Origin: Alphaproteobacteria bacterium
GTDB taxonomy: Bacteria; Pseudomonadota; Alphaproteobacteria; Rhizobiales; Xanthobacteraceae
Reading direction: 5' to 3'
Assembly: GCA_016869215.1 (NCBI GenBank)
Contig: VGEP01000014.1
Location: 44,251 to 108,250, forward strand
Length of the DNA stretch: 64,000 bases
A program made the position numbers and the translations under genes. Shown in pieces: positions 8,315 through 17,241 of this stretch. The notes under the pieces are model-generated. The model made no database searches. It saw only the letters and a list, made by a program, of their open reading frames with translations, and was not told the origin of the DNA. Each line of letters opens with the position of its first letter. Positions within the stretch are counted from its first letter, which is position 1.

Positions 8315-9670
8315 TCACGCGCCGGCATTCGGCCGCGCGAACGCCGCCTCCATCTCGCGCCGGACGCGCACCGCAAGGTCGTTTGGGTCGTAGCCGACGT
8401 CGGACCATTTCAGCGCCCCGCCCTCCGCGATGTCGCGCTTGAGCCGCACGTTCTGCGCGAGCCCGAGCGGCAGCAACCCCTCAGCCAAGGAGTGCGCGGC
8501 CGGGGTCTGCTTGCCCCAGACGCAGAAGCCGCCCTCGCCGTCGAGCACTTCGCCCGCTTTCAGCGCGCGTTTCGCCGTCGCGACGACGTCGGAGCGGAAG
8601 CCGGTGGGGGCGCCGGTCGGCTCGCGGCGCAGCGCCGCGCTCGCGACCGACACGCCGAGTTCCAGCCCGATCATGTGGATCGGCCGGTAGAGCGCGGCAT
8701 AGCGCCCCGACTTGTCGGGCAGCATGGCGTATTCCTTGAAGCACTGCCGCGCGTAGGCGGTCTCGCCCTCGATCACCACGTAGGTGCCGAGCGCGAGATG
8801 ATGCGGCACGTCGCGGCCGTCGCGATACACCGACGACGTCACCTCGGTGACGCCCTCCTTTTCCAGCACACCGCCCGCGCTCTTCGGCCTGCACACATCG
8901 GCGAGTTCGAAGCGCGTGGCCGGAGGAAACGACAGCCCGCCGCTCTGCGGCTCGAGCCCCGTGGCATTGCACACCGCCGTCATCTCGATGCCGGACTTGG
9001 TGCCGTCCACAAATGAGTTGAACATTTTTGGATTGATCGAGTTGCGGTCCTCGATCTTCAGATACTTGTCGAGGATGTCCCAGACGTTGCCTGGATTTGA
9101 CTTGTGATAGTGCGGCTCGTAGCGCGTGCCCTTGCCGGCCGCGATGACCTTGAAGCCGCAGGCGCGCGCCCAGTCGACGTGCTCGCAGATCAGTGCCGGC
9201 TGGTCGCCCCAGGCGAGGCTGTAGACCGTGCCCGCAGCCTTGGCCTTGCGCGCGAGCAAGGGGCCAGCGAGCGCGTCGGCCTCGACGTTGACCATGACGA
9301 TGTGCTTGCCGTGTGCGATCGCCGCAAGCGCGTGCGCGATGCCGGCCTCGGGGATTCCCGTCGCCTCGACGATCACCTCGACGCCGGGATGCGCGATCGT
9401 GGCTTCGGCATTATCGGTGACGTGGGTTGTACGGGCCTTCAGCGCGTCGCCAAGCGAAGCGGCCGCGAACTGCTCCGCAGGCCATCCGGCAGTGGCGAGC
9501 TGGCTCCTGGCCCGTGCGACGTTGAGATCGGCAACCGCAACGACATGCAGGCCGCGCGTCAGCCGCGCCTGCGCCAGAAACATCGTGCCGAATTTGCCCG
9601 CACCGATCAGGCCGACGGTGACGGGTCGGCCTTGGGCTTCGCGTTGGAGCAGGAGCGTCGAGAGGTTCAT
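8315..9670 (-). CDS. SAF-domain NAD(P)-dependent dehydrogenase (homoserine dehydrogenase-like)
   Basis: Cytoplasmic oxidoreductase, 451 aa. The Rossmann fold carries VGLIGAGKFGTMF (about 20-32). A central homoserine-dehydrogenase-like part follows, and near the C-terminus there is a SAF domain (from about 365, ALKAGEVLDGEGGFCVWG). This matches the family annotated as predicted homoserine dehydrogenases with a C-terminal SAF domain, whose substrates are mostly unknown and which often sit in sugar-acid or amino-acid catabolic loci. The start is ATG 9670. Divergent from the LLM monooxygenase gene at 9790. Confidence 0.85.
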   Translation of the reverse strand: MNLSTLLLQREAQGRPVTVGLIGAGKFGTMFLAQARLTRGLHVVAVADLNVARARSQLATAGWPAEQFAAASLGDALKARTTHVTDNAEATIAHPGVEVIVEATGIPEAGIAHALAAIAHGKHIVMVNVEADALAGPLLARKAKAAGTVYSLAWGDQPALICEHVDWARACGFKVIAAGKGTRYEPHYHKSNPGNVWDILDKYLKIEDRNSINPKMFNSFVDGTKSGIEMTAVCNATGLEPQSGGLSFPPATRFELADVCRPKSAGGVLEKEGVTEVTSSVYRDGRDVPHHLALGTYVVIEGETAYARQCFKEYAMLPDKSGRYAALYRPIHMIGLELGVSVASAALRREPTGAPTGFRSDVVATAKRALKAGEVLDGEGGFCVWGKQTPAAHSLAEGLLPLGLAQNVRLKRDIAEGGALKWSDVGYDPNDLAVRVRREMEAAFARPNAGA

Positions 9671-9789
9671 GGCGCAAGCATAGCCGCGACCGGGTAACGG
9701 CCGAAAGGCAGGTGGTTGCGGCCCCCCATCGCACGTGGTTGATTTTGTGCCCAACCACCAAGCCACTCCCCCGCAGGACACAGCACGCC

Positions 9790-10974
9790 ATGACCGCAAT
9801 GCAAGGGACCGCCCCGCCTCGACACGCGCTGCGCTTCGGCATGTTCATGGGCCCGTTCCATGCCACCAATCTCGATCCGACCTACGCGCTGGAGCGCGAT
9901 CTCGAGCTGATCGTGAAGCTGGATCGGCTCGGCTTCGACGAGGCCTGGATCGGCGAGCATCATTCCGGCGGATTCGAGATGATCGCCGCGCCCGAGGTGT
10001 TCATCGCCGCGGCCGCCGAGCGCACCAAGCACATCAGGCTCGGGACCGGCGTCAAATCGTTGCCCTACCACCATCCCCTGATCGTCGCCGAGACGATGGC
10101 GCAGCTCGATCACATGACGCGCGGCCGCGTCATGTTCGGCGCGGGACCGGGCGCATTGCCGTCGGACTCCAAGATGTTCGGCATCGCGCCTTCCGAACTG
10201 CGACCGCGGATGGAGGAGTCGCTCGACTGCGTTGTCGCGCTGCTGCGCGGCGAGACCGTCACCAGGAAGACAAGCTGGTTCGAGCTGAACGAGGCGCGCC
10301 TGTCGGTCGGCTGCTACACGCAGCCGATGATGGACCTGGCGATCGCCTCGGTCCGTTCGCCGGCCGGCGCGCTGGCGGCGGGGCGATACGGCGTGCAGCT
10401 TCTGGTGCTGTCGGGCGTCGACGACAACTCGCTGAAGCACTATGTCGGCAACTGGAAAATCTACGAGGAGACGTGCGCCCGTCACGGCCACGTCGCCGAT
10501 CGCTCGCGGTGGGCGTTCACGGTGCAGATGCATCTCGCGGAAACCCGCGAGCAGGCGCGCAAGGACGTGCAGTACGGCCTGGAGAGATGGATCGGCTATG
10601 CCAACGACATCGTGCCATCGCCCTCGCCTCCGGCCCGCGGCCACGCCGATCCGGCGGCCTGGATGGTTGAGAACCAGCGCGCCATCATCGGGACGCCGGA
10701 CGATGCGGTGGAGAAGATCGAGCACATGCTCGAGGTCACCGGCGGCTTCGGCGGCGTCCTGGTGTTCGCGCAGGACTGGGCCAATTGGCAGGCGACGCAG
10801 CGCAGCCTCGAACTGATCGCCGAAGAGGTGCGGCCGCGTCTGCGCGGCAGCAACGCGCTGCGGCAGGCGAGCTACGACCGCAATGCGCCGATCTACAGCG
10901 ACAACACCAAGCTCGCCATGACCGCCGTCGAGGAGGCCAAGGCGCGCTACGAGGCCGCCAAGGCGCGGGGGTAG
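9790..10974 (+). CDS. LLM-class flavin-dependent oxidoreductase
   Basis: Luciferase-like monooxygenase of 394 aa. Family signatures are FGMFMGPFH at the N-terminus, LGFDEAWIGEHHSGGFE (about 55-71), LGTGVKSLPYHHPL (about 85-98) and RGRVMFGAGPGALPSD (about 115-130). It belongs to the bacterial luciferase/alkanal-monooxygenase-like branch rather than the RutA-like branch at 6438. It needs reduced FMN from a separate reductase. The ATG at 9790 follows a short leader of 119 bases from the divergent SAF-domain gene. Substrate unknown. Confidence 0.9.
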   Translation: MTAMQGTAPPRHALRFGMFMGPFHATNLDPTYALERDLELIVKLDRLGFDEAWIGEHHSGGFEMIAAPEVFIAAAAERTKHIRLGTGVKSLPYHHPLIVAETMAQLDHMTRGRVMFGAGPGALPSDSKMFGIAPSELRPRMEESLDCVVALLRGETVTRKTSWFELNEARLSVGCYTQPMMDLAIASVRSPAGALAAGRYGVQLLVLSGVDDNSLKHYVGNWKIYEETCARHGHVADRSRWAFTVQMHLAETREQARKDVQYGLERWIGYANDIVPSPSPPARGHADPAAWMVENQRAIIGTPDDAVEKIEHMLEVTGGFGGVLVFAQDWANWQATQRSLELIAEEVRPRLRGSNALRQASYDRNAPIYSDNTKLAMTAVEEAKARYEAAKARG

Positions 10975-11002
10975 CGCCGATCTATCCTACGCCAGAACTC
11001 CC

Positions 11003-12199
11003 CTACGCCACGCCGTCCTTGAGCCGCTGCACCAGCGAGTAGCGGTCGTCGGCGACCAGCACCTGCGCCTCCGGCGCGCCGATCTCCTTGCGCACGATGT
11101 TGGTGCCGAGCACCAGCGACGCGATCTTGTAGGCCGCGTGGCGGCGGCTCATGCCCTCGCGGCCCATGCCGCAGTCGGTCGAGATGATGAGCCGGTCCGC
11201 CGGAATGTGCTTGAGCGCGGCGCGGATCTGGGTTGCGACCTCCGCCGGCTGCTCGACCTGGAGTGTGTGGTGGTCGATCACGCCGATCGCGACCTTCTTG
11301 CCGCTGATGTTCTTGCCGATGGCTTCGAGGTCGATGCCGCCGGAGCTCGACGATTCGAAGGTGATCGCATCGGCGTCGACCTGGTTGTAGAGCTCAAGCG
11401 AAGCCTTGTAGCTCTGCACCTGCGCGAACATGCGCTGCTGCGATGGGTTGCCCCAGCACGAATGCGCCCACACCTCGGTCTTGGCGCGCAGGCCCTTCAC
11501 CGTGCGGTTGAACAGCTCCACCATCAGCTTGGCGTTGATGACCGGATCGTTGACGCCGCGCGCCGCGAGCAGATGAATCTGCGGCTCCTCGATCTGGATC
11601 AGCGGGCAGCCGGCGTCGGCCACCGCGTGGTATTCCTCGTTGAAGGCGTCGGCGAGCGCGTACATGCGGTCGACCGGGTTCTTGTAGAACTTGTCCTGCA
11701 CAGCGAAGGCGACGATTTCCGCCGACACGCCGCCCCACTTCACGGGCTTCTTGGTGTAGCGCTGCGCCACCTTCCACATCTCGGCGTATTGCAGGTCGCC
11801 GCGGCCGATCGGGCCGACCACCGTCGGCATGACGCGCGACTCCAGGTAGTCGTGCAGGATGTGCCCGCGCGGAAAGGCGATGCCGCCGCGGCCGGCCGGC
11901 GTCGGCCGCGGATTGTCGCGCTCGAAGCCTTCCATGTGCGTCGGCGGATATGAGGTCCAGCTCTGGCCGCCGACATCGTCGTCGAAATGCGCGTCGCCGT
12001 CGGTGAGGATGTCGAGTCCGGCGATCTCCTGGTCGCGCAGGTAGCACGCGACCGCGTCCTCGTACTGCTCGCGGAACCGCCGCGTCACCATCGCCTGGAG
12101 GAAGTGCCGGCTGCCGAGGTTCTCGGTGTACCAGCTCGGCCGCGGCAGCGAGCCGGTGATGGTGGTCGGCAGAACGATGTCCTTGGTGGCGCGAAACAT
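11003..12199 (-). CDS. Cobalamin-independent methionine synthase-like protein (MetE C-terminal domain only)
   Basis: Zinc-dependent methyl- or alkyltransferase of 398 aa corresponding to the catalytic C-terminal half of MetE, without the N-terminal domain. It opens with TTITGSLPRPSWY, the usual beginning of this domain. All four MetE zinc ligands appear conserved: His246 and Cys248 (AHSCWG), Glu282 (ITFESSSS) and Cys343 (TDCGMG). The acceptor is therefore likely a thiol, but free-standing domains of this kind often act on substrates other than homocysteine. The ATG at 12199 has GGAGG 8 bases upstream. A more divergent paralogue lies at 15207-16328. Confidence 0.87.
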   Translation of the reverse strand: MFRATKDIVLPTTITGSLPRPSWYTENLGSRHFLQAMVTRRFREQYEDAVACYLRDQEIAGLDILTDGDAHFDDDVGGQSWTSYPPTHMEGFERDNPRPTPAGRGGIAFPRGHILHDYLESRVMPTVVGPIGRGDLQYAEMWKVAQRYTKKPVKWGGVSAEIVAFAVQDKFYKNPVDRMYALADAFNEEYHAVADAGCPLIQIEEPQIHLLAARGVNDPVINAKLMVELFNRTVKGLRAKTEVWAHSCWGNPSQQRMFAQVQSYKASLELYNQVDADAITFESSSSGGIDLEAIGKNISGKKVAIGVIDHHTLQVEQPAEVATQIRAALKHIPADRLIISTDCGMGREGMSRRHAAYKIASLVLGTNIVRKEIGAPEAQVLVADDRYSLVQRLKDGVA

Positions 12200-12323
12200 A
12201 CGGGCAATCCTCCCTGAATTCCTTTGACGGTCGGGCGGCAGAATAGGCGAGCGGCGCAGCGAATTGAACTGGGATCGATCCAGAGAACCATGCGTTGGGC
12301 GGAGGCCCAATGTTCGACGCAAA

Positions 12324-12456
12324 TGTCCCGGACGCGGTGCAGCGCGAGTGCGGGGCACGAAGCGGTGCACCGCTGATCCGGGACCCCGGTTGCTTCTTGC
12401 GAACTGGGGTCCCGGGTCAGCAGCGCGTCATCTCATGCCGCGCTCCGCCCGGGACA
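12324..12456. repeat. Palindromic intergenic repeat (family A, copy 1)
   Basis: A 133-base imperfect inverted repeat starting TGTCCCGGACGCGG and ending CGCCCGGGACA, with an internal arm pair GGGACCCCGG / GGGGTCCCGGG. Two further copies are at 27649-27767 and 46669-46784. It fills most of the 315-base gap between the MetE-like gene and the ABC permease gene; the rest of that gap shows only a weak purine-rich stretch before the permease start. Confidence 0.8.
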
Positions 12457-12514
12457 CCCAGAGGCACAACGCCGCCTTGTGGGCCGCCGCCGGAAGGCCC
12501 TATCCTGCCGCGCC

Positions 12515-13336
12515 ATGACCGACGTCACCGCCACGCCCGGCGCCATAGCGGGTTCCTCGGCACCGCAGGAATCGCGTCTGTGGGTGATCGCCCGCACCGC
12601 ATTCCCGTTCGTCGTGGTGTTCGCGATCTGGGAGATCGTGGCGCGCACCGGCGTGTTCCCGCCGCGGCTGTTTCCGTCGCTGGTCGAAGTGGCGGCGGCA
12701 TTCTGGCACCTAACTGCGAACGGCATCCTGCCGCACCACGCGCTCGACACCATCCTGCGGCTGCTCGGCGGCTTCTTCCTCGCCGCGGTTGTCGGCGTCG
12801 CCGTCGGCATCCTGATGGGCCGCTCGCGGCGCGCCGAGGACGTCGGCCTGCCGCTGGTCAGCGTTCTCGCGCCGATTCCCGGCATCGCCTGGGCGCCGCT
12901 GTTCCTGCTCTGGTTCGGGCTGGGTAATCAGCCCGCCATGCTGCTGGTGGCGTTCGTGTCGGCGTTCCCGATCATCTTCAACACCTGGACCGGTGTGAAG
13001 GCGGTCAAGGAAATCTGGGTGCGCTCGGCGCACGCCATGGGCGCCGACGACCGCAGCCTGTTCGTCAAGGTCATCCTGCCGGGCGCCCTGCCCTACATCC
13101 TCACCGGATTACGGCTTGGGCTCGCACAGGCATGGCGCGCGCTGGTCGGCGTCGAGATGCTTGCAGCGGTGCCGTGGGGCCTCGGCTGGATGATCTTCGG
13201 CGCACGCGAGTTCCTGAACACCGACGTGATGCTGGCCGGCGTCGTCGTGATCGGCGTTCTCGGCCTCGCGCTCGAAAAGCTGGTGTTCCAGAGGATCGAA
13301 CGCTTCACCGTGCAGCGCTGGGGGATGATGACGTGA
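12515..13336 (+). CDS. ABC transporter permease (SsuC/TauC type)
   Basis: Inner-membrane permease of 273 aa with about six helices and the EAA loop motif (GADDRSLFVKVILPGALPYI, about 180-199). It is of the nitrate/sulfonate/taurine importer class. A second permease gene follows with a 4-base overlap (GTGA), so a heterodimeric channel is likely. No ATPase or binding-protein gene is adjacent; a matching pair without permease is at 24244-26078. The ATG at 12515 is chosen by family length. Confidence 0.9.
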   Translation: MTDVTATPGAIAGSSAPQESRLWVIARTAFPFVVVFAIWEIVARTGVFPPRLFPSLVEVAAAFWHLTANGILPHHALDTILRLLGGFFLAAVVGVAVGILMGRSRRAEDVGLPLVSVLAPIPGIAWAPLFLLWFGLGNQPAMLLVAFVSAFPIIFNTWTGVKAVKEIWVRSAHAMGADDRSLFVKVILPGALPYILTGLRLGLAQAWRALVGVEMLAAVPWGLGWMIFGAREFLNTDVMLAGVVVIGVLGLALEKLVFQRIERFTVQRWGMMT

Positions 13337-14157
13337 CCGTCGCCGCCATCGACCGCCCCGCGGACGCACCGGCGATCTCGCCGCGGCTGCGCTCGGCGAT
13401 CCGCGCCACGATCACGCTCGCGGGATTCGGCGTCGTTTACGAACTGGTCGCCGCCACCGGCTACTTCCCGGCCGTCCTGATGCCGTCGCTGATCAAGATC
13501 GGCGTGACGCTGTGGACCGTGCTGCTCGACGGCACAATGCTGGCGCATGCCGCGAGCACGCTCTACCGCGTTCTGATCGGCATGGGACTCGCGGTCGTCG
13601 TCGGCATGCCGCTCGGCATCCTGATGGGCCGCTTCAAGCCGGTCGAGCATTTCGTCATGCCGCTCGCAAGCGCGCTGATGCCAATCCCCTCGCTCGCCTG
13701 GGTTCCGATCTTCATCCTGTGGTTCGGGCTCGGCAACACGGTCGCGATCCTGATCGTGTTCTATGCAGCCCTGTTCCCGATGCTGCTCAACACCTGGTCC
13801 GGCGTGCGCGCGGTCAACCCGCTGTGGCTGCGCGCGGCGGGCGCCATGGGCGCCGACGAGAAGGCACTGTTCTGGAAGGTGATCGTGCCGGGCGCGTCAC
13901 CCTTCATCATCACCGGCGTCAGACAATCGTTTCTGCGCGCCTGGATCGCCGTGATCGGCGCGGAGTTCCTCGCAGCGTCGGACTTCGGGCTCGGCTGGGT
14001 GATCTTCGACGCCAAGGAATTCCTCAACGCCGACCTGATGATCGCCTCGCTGATCGTGATCGGGGCCATCGGCTTCGCCTTCGAGCGCATCGTGTTCGGC
14101 GGCTTGGAAAAGGCCACCGTCATGCGCTGGGGCATGGTGCGCGACGTGAAGGGCTGA
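13333..14157 (+). CDS. ABC transporter permease (SsuC/TauC type), second subunit
   Basis: A 274-residue permease, paralogous to the one encoded just upstream and overlapping it at GTGA, which sets the GTG start. It has about six membrane helices, the ILMGRFKPVEHFVMPL block and an EAA loop (GADEKALFWKVIVPGASPFI). Two non-identical permeases in tandem suggest a heterodimer in the nitrate/sulfonate-type family. The gene is convergent with the marC-like gene, 15 bases from it. Substrate unknown. Confidence 0.9.
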   Translation: MTVAAIDRPADAPAISPRLRSAIRATITLAGFGVVYELVAATGYFPAVLMPSLIKIGVTLWTVLLDGTMLAHAASTLYRVLIGMGLAVVVGMPLGILMGRFKPVEHFVMPLASALMPIPSLAWVPIFILWFGLGNTVAILIVFYAALFPMLLNTWSGVRAVNPLWLRAAGAMGADEKALFWKVIVPGASPFIITGVRQSFLRAWIAVIGAEFLAASDFGLGWVIFDAKEFLNADLMIASLIVIGAIGFAFERIVFGGLEKATVMRWGMVRDVKG

Positions 14158-14172
14158 CGGCTTGGCCCCGCT

Positions 14173-14823
14173 CTATCCGGCGGCGATGAGCGCCTGGTAG
14201 CCGTTCCAGACGATCTGAATGCCGATGCAGAGCAGGATGAAGGCCGACAGGCGGATCATCACGCTGGTGCCGCGCTCGCCGAGCAGCCTGACGATGTCCT
14301 CGGCGAAGCGATAGCAGACATAGACGGTCAGCGCGATCGCGGCGAGACCCGCGACCGCCGCGCCCCCGGACACGGCCAGCTCGGTCCAGCCCGGCGACAC
14401 GGAGCGCTGGCTGCCGAGCGTGATCGCCACCGAGATCGAGCCGGGTCCGACGGTCAGCGGCATGGTCAGCGGATAGAACGCATCCACCGGCAGGCCGGGT
14501 TTGGCTGCCGCCTCGCTGCGCGCGCCGTCGGGCTCCACGCCGGAATGCAGGAGCTGCCAGGCGAACGCCGCCACCACAACACCGCCCGCGATCCGCACCA
14601 CCGGGAGCGTGATGCCGAAAAACACCAGCACGTGCGAGCCGACGAACAGCGAGCCGAGCAACAGGAGGAAGCTGTTGCGGGCGATGCCGAACGCCAGTTT
14701 GCCGCGCTCGGCTTCGGAAACGCCGCGGGTCAGCGCGAGGAACAACGGCGCGCCGCCGATCGGGTTCACGATCGGAAACAGCGCGGCGTAGACCAGGAGG
14801 AATGCGTTGAGGGCGTTGTACAC
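14173..14823 (-). CDS. MarC family integral membrane protein
   Basis: Six-helix inner-membrane protein (216 aa) of the MarC/UPF0056 family; the function of the family is unsettled and the old link to multiple antibiotic resistance is not supported. The early motif FPIVNPIGGAPLFLALT (about 15-31) and the second-half repeat FYPLTMPLTVGPGSISVAI are typical. The GTG at 14823 is chosen because it gives the usual length and has GGGGAGG 11 bases upstream; the frame stays open further upstream without family similarity. Confidence 0.85.
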   Translation of the reverse strand: MYNALNAFLLVYAALFPIVNPIGGAPLFLALTRGVSEAERGKLAFGIARNSFLLLLGSLFVGSHVLVFFGITLPVVRIAGGVVVAAFAWQLLHSGVEPDGARSEAAAKPGLPVDAFYPLTMPLTVGPGSISVAITLGSQRSVSPGWTELAVSGGAAVAGLAAIALTVYVCYRFAEDIVRLLGERGTSVMIRLSAFILLCIGIQIVWNGYQALIAAG

Positions 14824-14987
14824 GGTGACCAGGACCTCCCCGACCCGCGTTGCAGGACGCGGTTCCCGGATAGATGCTAGCCCATAATTCCAGTTCTGCG
14901 ACGCCGGCCGGGGTCGTTCCACGCCGGAAGACGCCGGTCTATGCTTGCGACCGGCGGCGGCACGGCAGGCAACGGATCGGCGGCGAC

Positions 14988-15188
14988 ATGTTCGGATCGA
15001 CGTTCACTTTCGCGATTGTTTGCGCCTTGGGCGGTCTTGCGCTCGGCTTCGTCCTGTCGCGCACGATCCGAGGACGGCGCGAGGCCGCCGACGCCCGCAA
15101 ACGCGCCGCAGCGCCGGTCACGTATGCAAGCCGGCAGGAAGCACGCAAGGCGCAGCGCGAGCGCGAGAAGGCGGACCGCAAGCCGTAA
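14988..15188 (+). CDS. Small single-helix membrane protein of unknown function
   Basis: A 66-residue protein starting MFGSTFTFAIVCALGG. One N-terminal hydrophobic helix covers about residues 6-22. A strongly basic, alpha-helical cytoplasmic tail follows (RTIRGRREAADARKRA, then EARKAQREREKADRKP). No catalytic domain. It ends 18 bases from the convergent MetE-like gene. Similar small proteins are common in this order and are unnamed; coding status rests on codon use and the coherent membrane-plus-basic layout. Confidence 0.6.
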   Translation: MFGSTFTFAIVCALGGLALGFVLSRTIRGRREAADARKRAAAPVTYASRQEARKAQREREKADRKP

Positions 15189-15206
15189 GACGATAGCGGA
15201 GCGCAG

Positions 15207-16328
15207 CTACCAAAGCTGCTTCGACGCCAGCCGTGCGCCCTCGGCGAGCGCGGCGAGCTTCATCCACACGATCTTGGTGTCCACCTGCATGCGGCCGGCG
15301 AAGGTGCCGAAACCGCAGTCGACACCCGCAATGACATTCTCGCGGCCGGCGACGCCGGCGTATTGAACGATGCGGTCGGCGACCAGTTCCGGATGCTCGA
15401 CGAAATTCGAGGTCGAGTCGATGACGCCGGGGATGACGATCTTGCCGTCCGGCAACTTCACGTCGCGCCAGATTTTCCACTCGTGACCGTGCCGCGGGTT
15501 GGCGGCTGGAAACGACACCGCTTGCGGGCGGCCCTTCAGCACGATATCGGCGATGTCCTTCAGCGGCACGTCGTTGTGGTGCGGGCCGAGCGTCGAGCCC
15601 CAGCAGACGTGCATGCGCATACGGTCCGCCGGCAGGCCCTTCACCGCGGCGTTGAGCGCCTCGACGTTGAGCGCGATGGTCTTGCGGTAGTCGCCGATCG
15701 AGATGCCCGGATAGAGGTTGTAGGACATGGCGAGGTCCGGGCAATCGAGCTGCAGCACGAAGCCCGCGTCGACGATGGCGCGATACTCGCGCGCCATCAC
15801 ATCGGCCAGCGTGAACAGATACTCCTCGACGGTCTTGTAATAGGCGTTCTTCAGATAGCGCGCGATCTGGCCGGGCGACGGCGAGGTCATGAAATACTCC
15901 GCCGCGCCCGCGCCTTGCAGCGCGGCCCTGGCGCGCGCGATATCGGCCTCGACGGCGGCGAAGTCCTTCCACTTAACCGGTCCCGAGCAGGCCGGACGAT
16001 GCTGCAGCGGCGAGGCGAACTGGCTGAGAAGCTGTGCCAGCTCCGGGAATTCCGGCTCGCCGGTGCCGCGCGGCGCGTCGGACTGGCCCTCGAATCCGGT
16101 GAGGCGGTCGACGACATGTACGGTGTAGTCGGCGCGGCCCTGCTCGCCGTCGTTGATGACGTCGAGCCCGGCTTCGATCTGCTTCGCGACCACGCCCGCG
16201 ACGGCCTCGCCCACCGCAGCGTCGAGTTCGGAGCCGTGCTTATGAGCAATCAGCAATTCCACCACGCGCGGCGGGCGCGGCAGGCTGCCGGTGTGGGTGG
16301 TGAGAATCCTGCCGGTGCTGCGCTGCAT
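15207..16328 (-). CDS. MetE-C-like zinc alkyltransferase, divergent (EaCoMT-like zinc site)
   Basis: A 373-residue homologue of the MetE catalytic domain (start RILTTHTGSLPRP). His240-x-Cys242 (MHVCWGS) and Cys338 (VDCGFG) are kept. The segment that should hold the zinc Glu (ITFESS in the paralogue at 11003) reads AVSFPAANPRHGHEW, with no Glu at the aligned position. A His-x-Cys...Cys site without Glu is known from epoxyalkane:coenzyme M transferase, a MetE-related enzyme, so a thiol alkyltransferase other than methionine synthase is likely. Start ATG 16328; divergent from the crotonase gene at 16422. Confidence 0.85.
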   Translation of the reverse strand: MQRSTGRILTTHTGSLPRPPRVVELLIAHKHGSELDAAVGEAVAGVVAKQIEAGLDVINDGEQGRADYTVHVVDRLTGFEGQSDAPRGTGEPEFPELAQLLSQFASPLQHRPACSGPVKWKDFAAVEADIARARAALQGAGAAEYFMTSPSPGQIARYLKNAYYKTVEEYLFTLADVMAREYRAIVDAGFVLQLDCPDLAMSYNLYPGISIGDYRKTIALNVEALNAAVKGLPADRMRMHVCWGSTLGPHHNDVPLKDIADIVLKGRPQAVSFPAANPRHGHEWKIWRDVKLPDGKIVIPGVIDSTSNFVEHPELVADRIVQYAGVAGRENVIAGVDCGFGTFAGRMQVDTKIVWMKLAALAEGARLASKQLW

Positions 16329-16421
16329 GTCACGTCCCGTTCGTTGCCGCCGCAATCGTATGGCTTCGCCGCGCCGAGTCCATCCGCTAATGTGCCATCG
16401 CGGCGACCCAGGGAGGCGAGT

Positions 16422-17237
16422 ATGAGTGCATCGAACACCACCGGCCCCGTGCTCTGGGGCGTCGACGTGCGCGGCGTGGCGCGCGTGACGCTGAACCGCC
16501 CCGAGGTCAACAATGCCTACAACGGCGAGCTGATTCAGGGCCTGCTCGCGGCGCTCGACGCGCTCGGCGGCGTGAAGGACCTGCGCGCGGTGGTGATCGC
16601 GGGCAACGGCCGGCATTTCCAGGCCGGCGCCGACCTGAAGTGGATCGACGGGGTTCGCACGGCCTCGCACGAGGAGAACGTCCGCGCCTCGCGCGCCACC
16701 GCCGAAGCGGTGCAGCGGCTCAACCGCGCGCCTGTGCCGACCGTCGCGCTGGTGCAGGGCGGCTGCTTTGGCGGCGGCACCGGGCTGATCGCGGCCTGCG
16801 ACGTTGTGATTGCGGCGCACAACGCGGTGTTCTCCATCGCCGAGGTGCGCTGGGGGCTGACCGCGGCGATCATCGTGCCCCAGCTCAACGATGCCATCGG
16901 CATGCGCCAGATGCGCCGCTACGCGCTGACCGGCGAGCGTTTCGGCGCGGCGGAAGCGCGGCGCATCGGCCTCGTCCACGAGGTGGTGCCGCTCGATCAG
17001 CTCGAAGCGGCGGGCGAGCGCATCGTGGGCCACATCCTGGAGAACGGCCCGGACGCGATCGCGCAGACCAAGGCGCTCATTTTCGAATCGTCGTGGAGCG
17101 ATTTCGACCCGGACGACGCAGCATTCGAGAGCCTGGTCGAGCGCCACGCCCGCAAGCGGCAGTCGGCCGAGGCCGCGGAGGGCCTCGCCTCGTTCGCCGA
17201 GAAGCGCGCCGCGAAGTGGACGCCGAGAAAAGTCTAG
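16422..17237 (+). CDS. Enoyl-CoA hydratase/isomerase family protein (crotonase fold)
   Basis: CoA-thioester enzyme of 271 aa. The oxyanion segments are HFQAGADLKW (about 65-74) and GGCFGGGTGL (about 113-122). Of the two hydratase glutamates, the second is present (Glu141 in SIAEVRWGL) and the first is replaced by Gly121, so classic water addition by both Glu is not expected. An isomerase, lyase or methylglutaconyl-type activity is possible. The ATG at 16422 follows GGGAGGCG. The gene is divergent from the MetE-like gene and convergent with the amidohydrolase gene 4 bases downstream. Confidence 0.88.
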   Translation: MSASNTTGPVLWGVDVRGVARVTLNRPEVNNAYNGELIQGLLAALDALGGVKDLRAVVIAGNGRHFQAGADLKWIDGVRTASHEENVRASRATAEAVQRLNRAPVPTVALVQGGCFGGGTGLIAACDVVIAAHNAVFSIAEVRWGLTAAIIVPQLNDAIGMRQMRRYALTGERFGAAEARRIGLVHEVVPLDQLEAAGERIVGHILENGPDAIAQTKALIFESSWSDFDPDDAAFESLVERHARKRQSAEAAEGLASFAEKRAAKWTPRKV

Positions 17238-17241
17238 CCCT

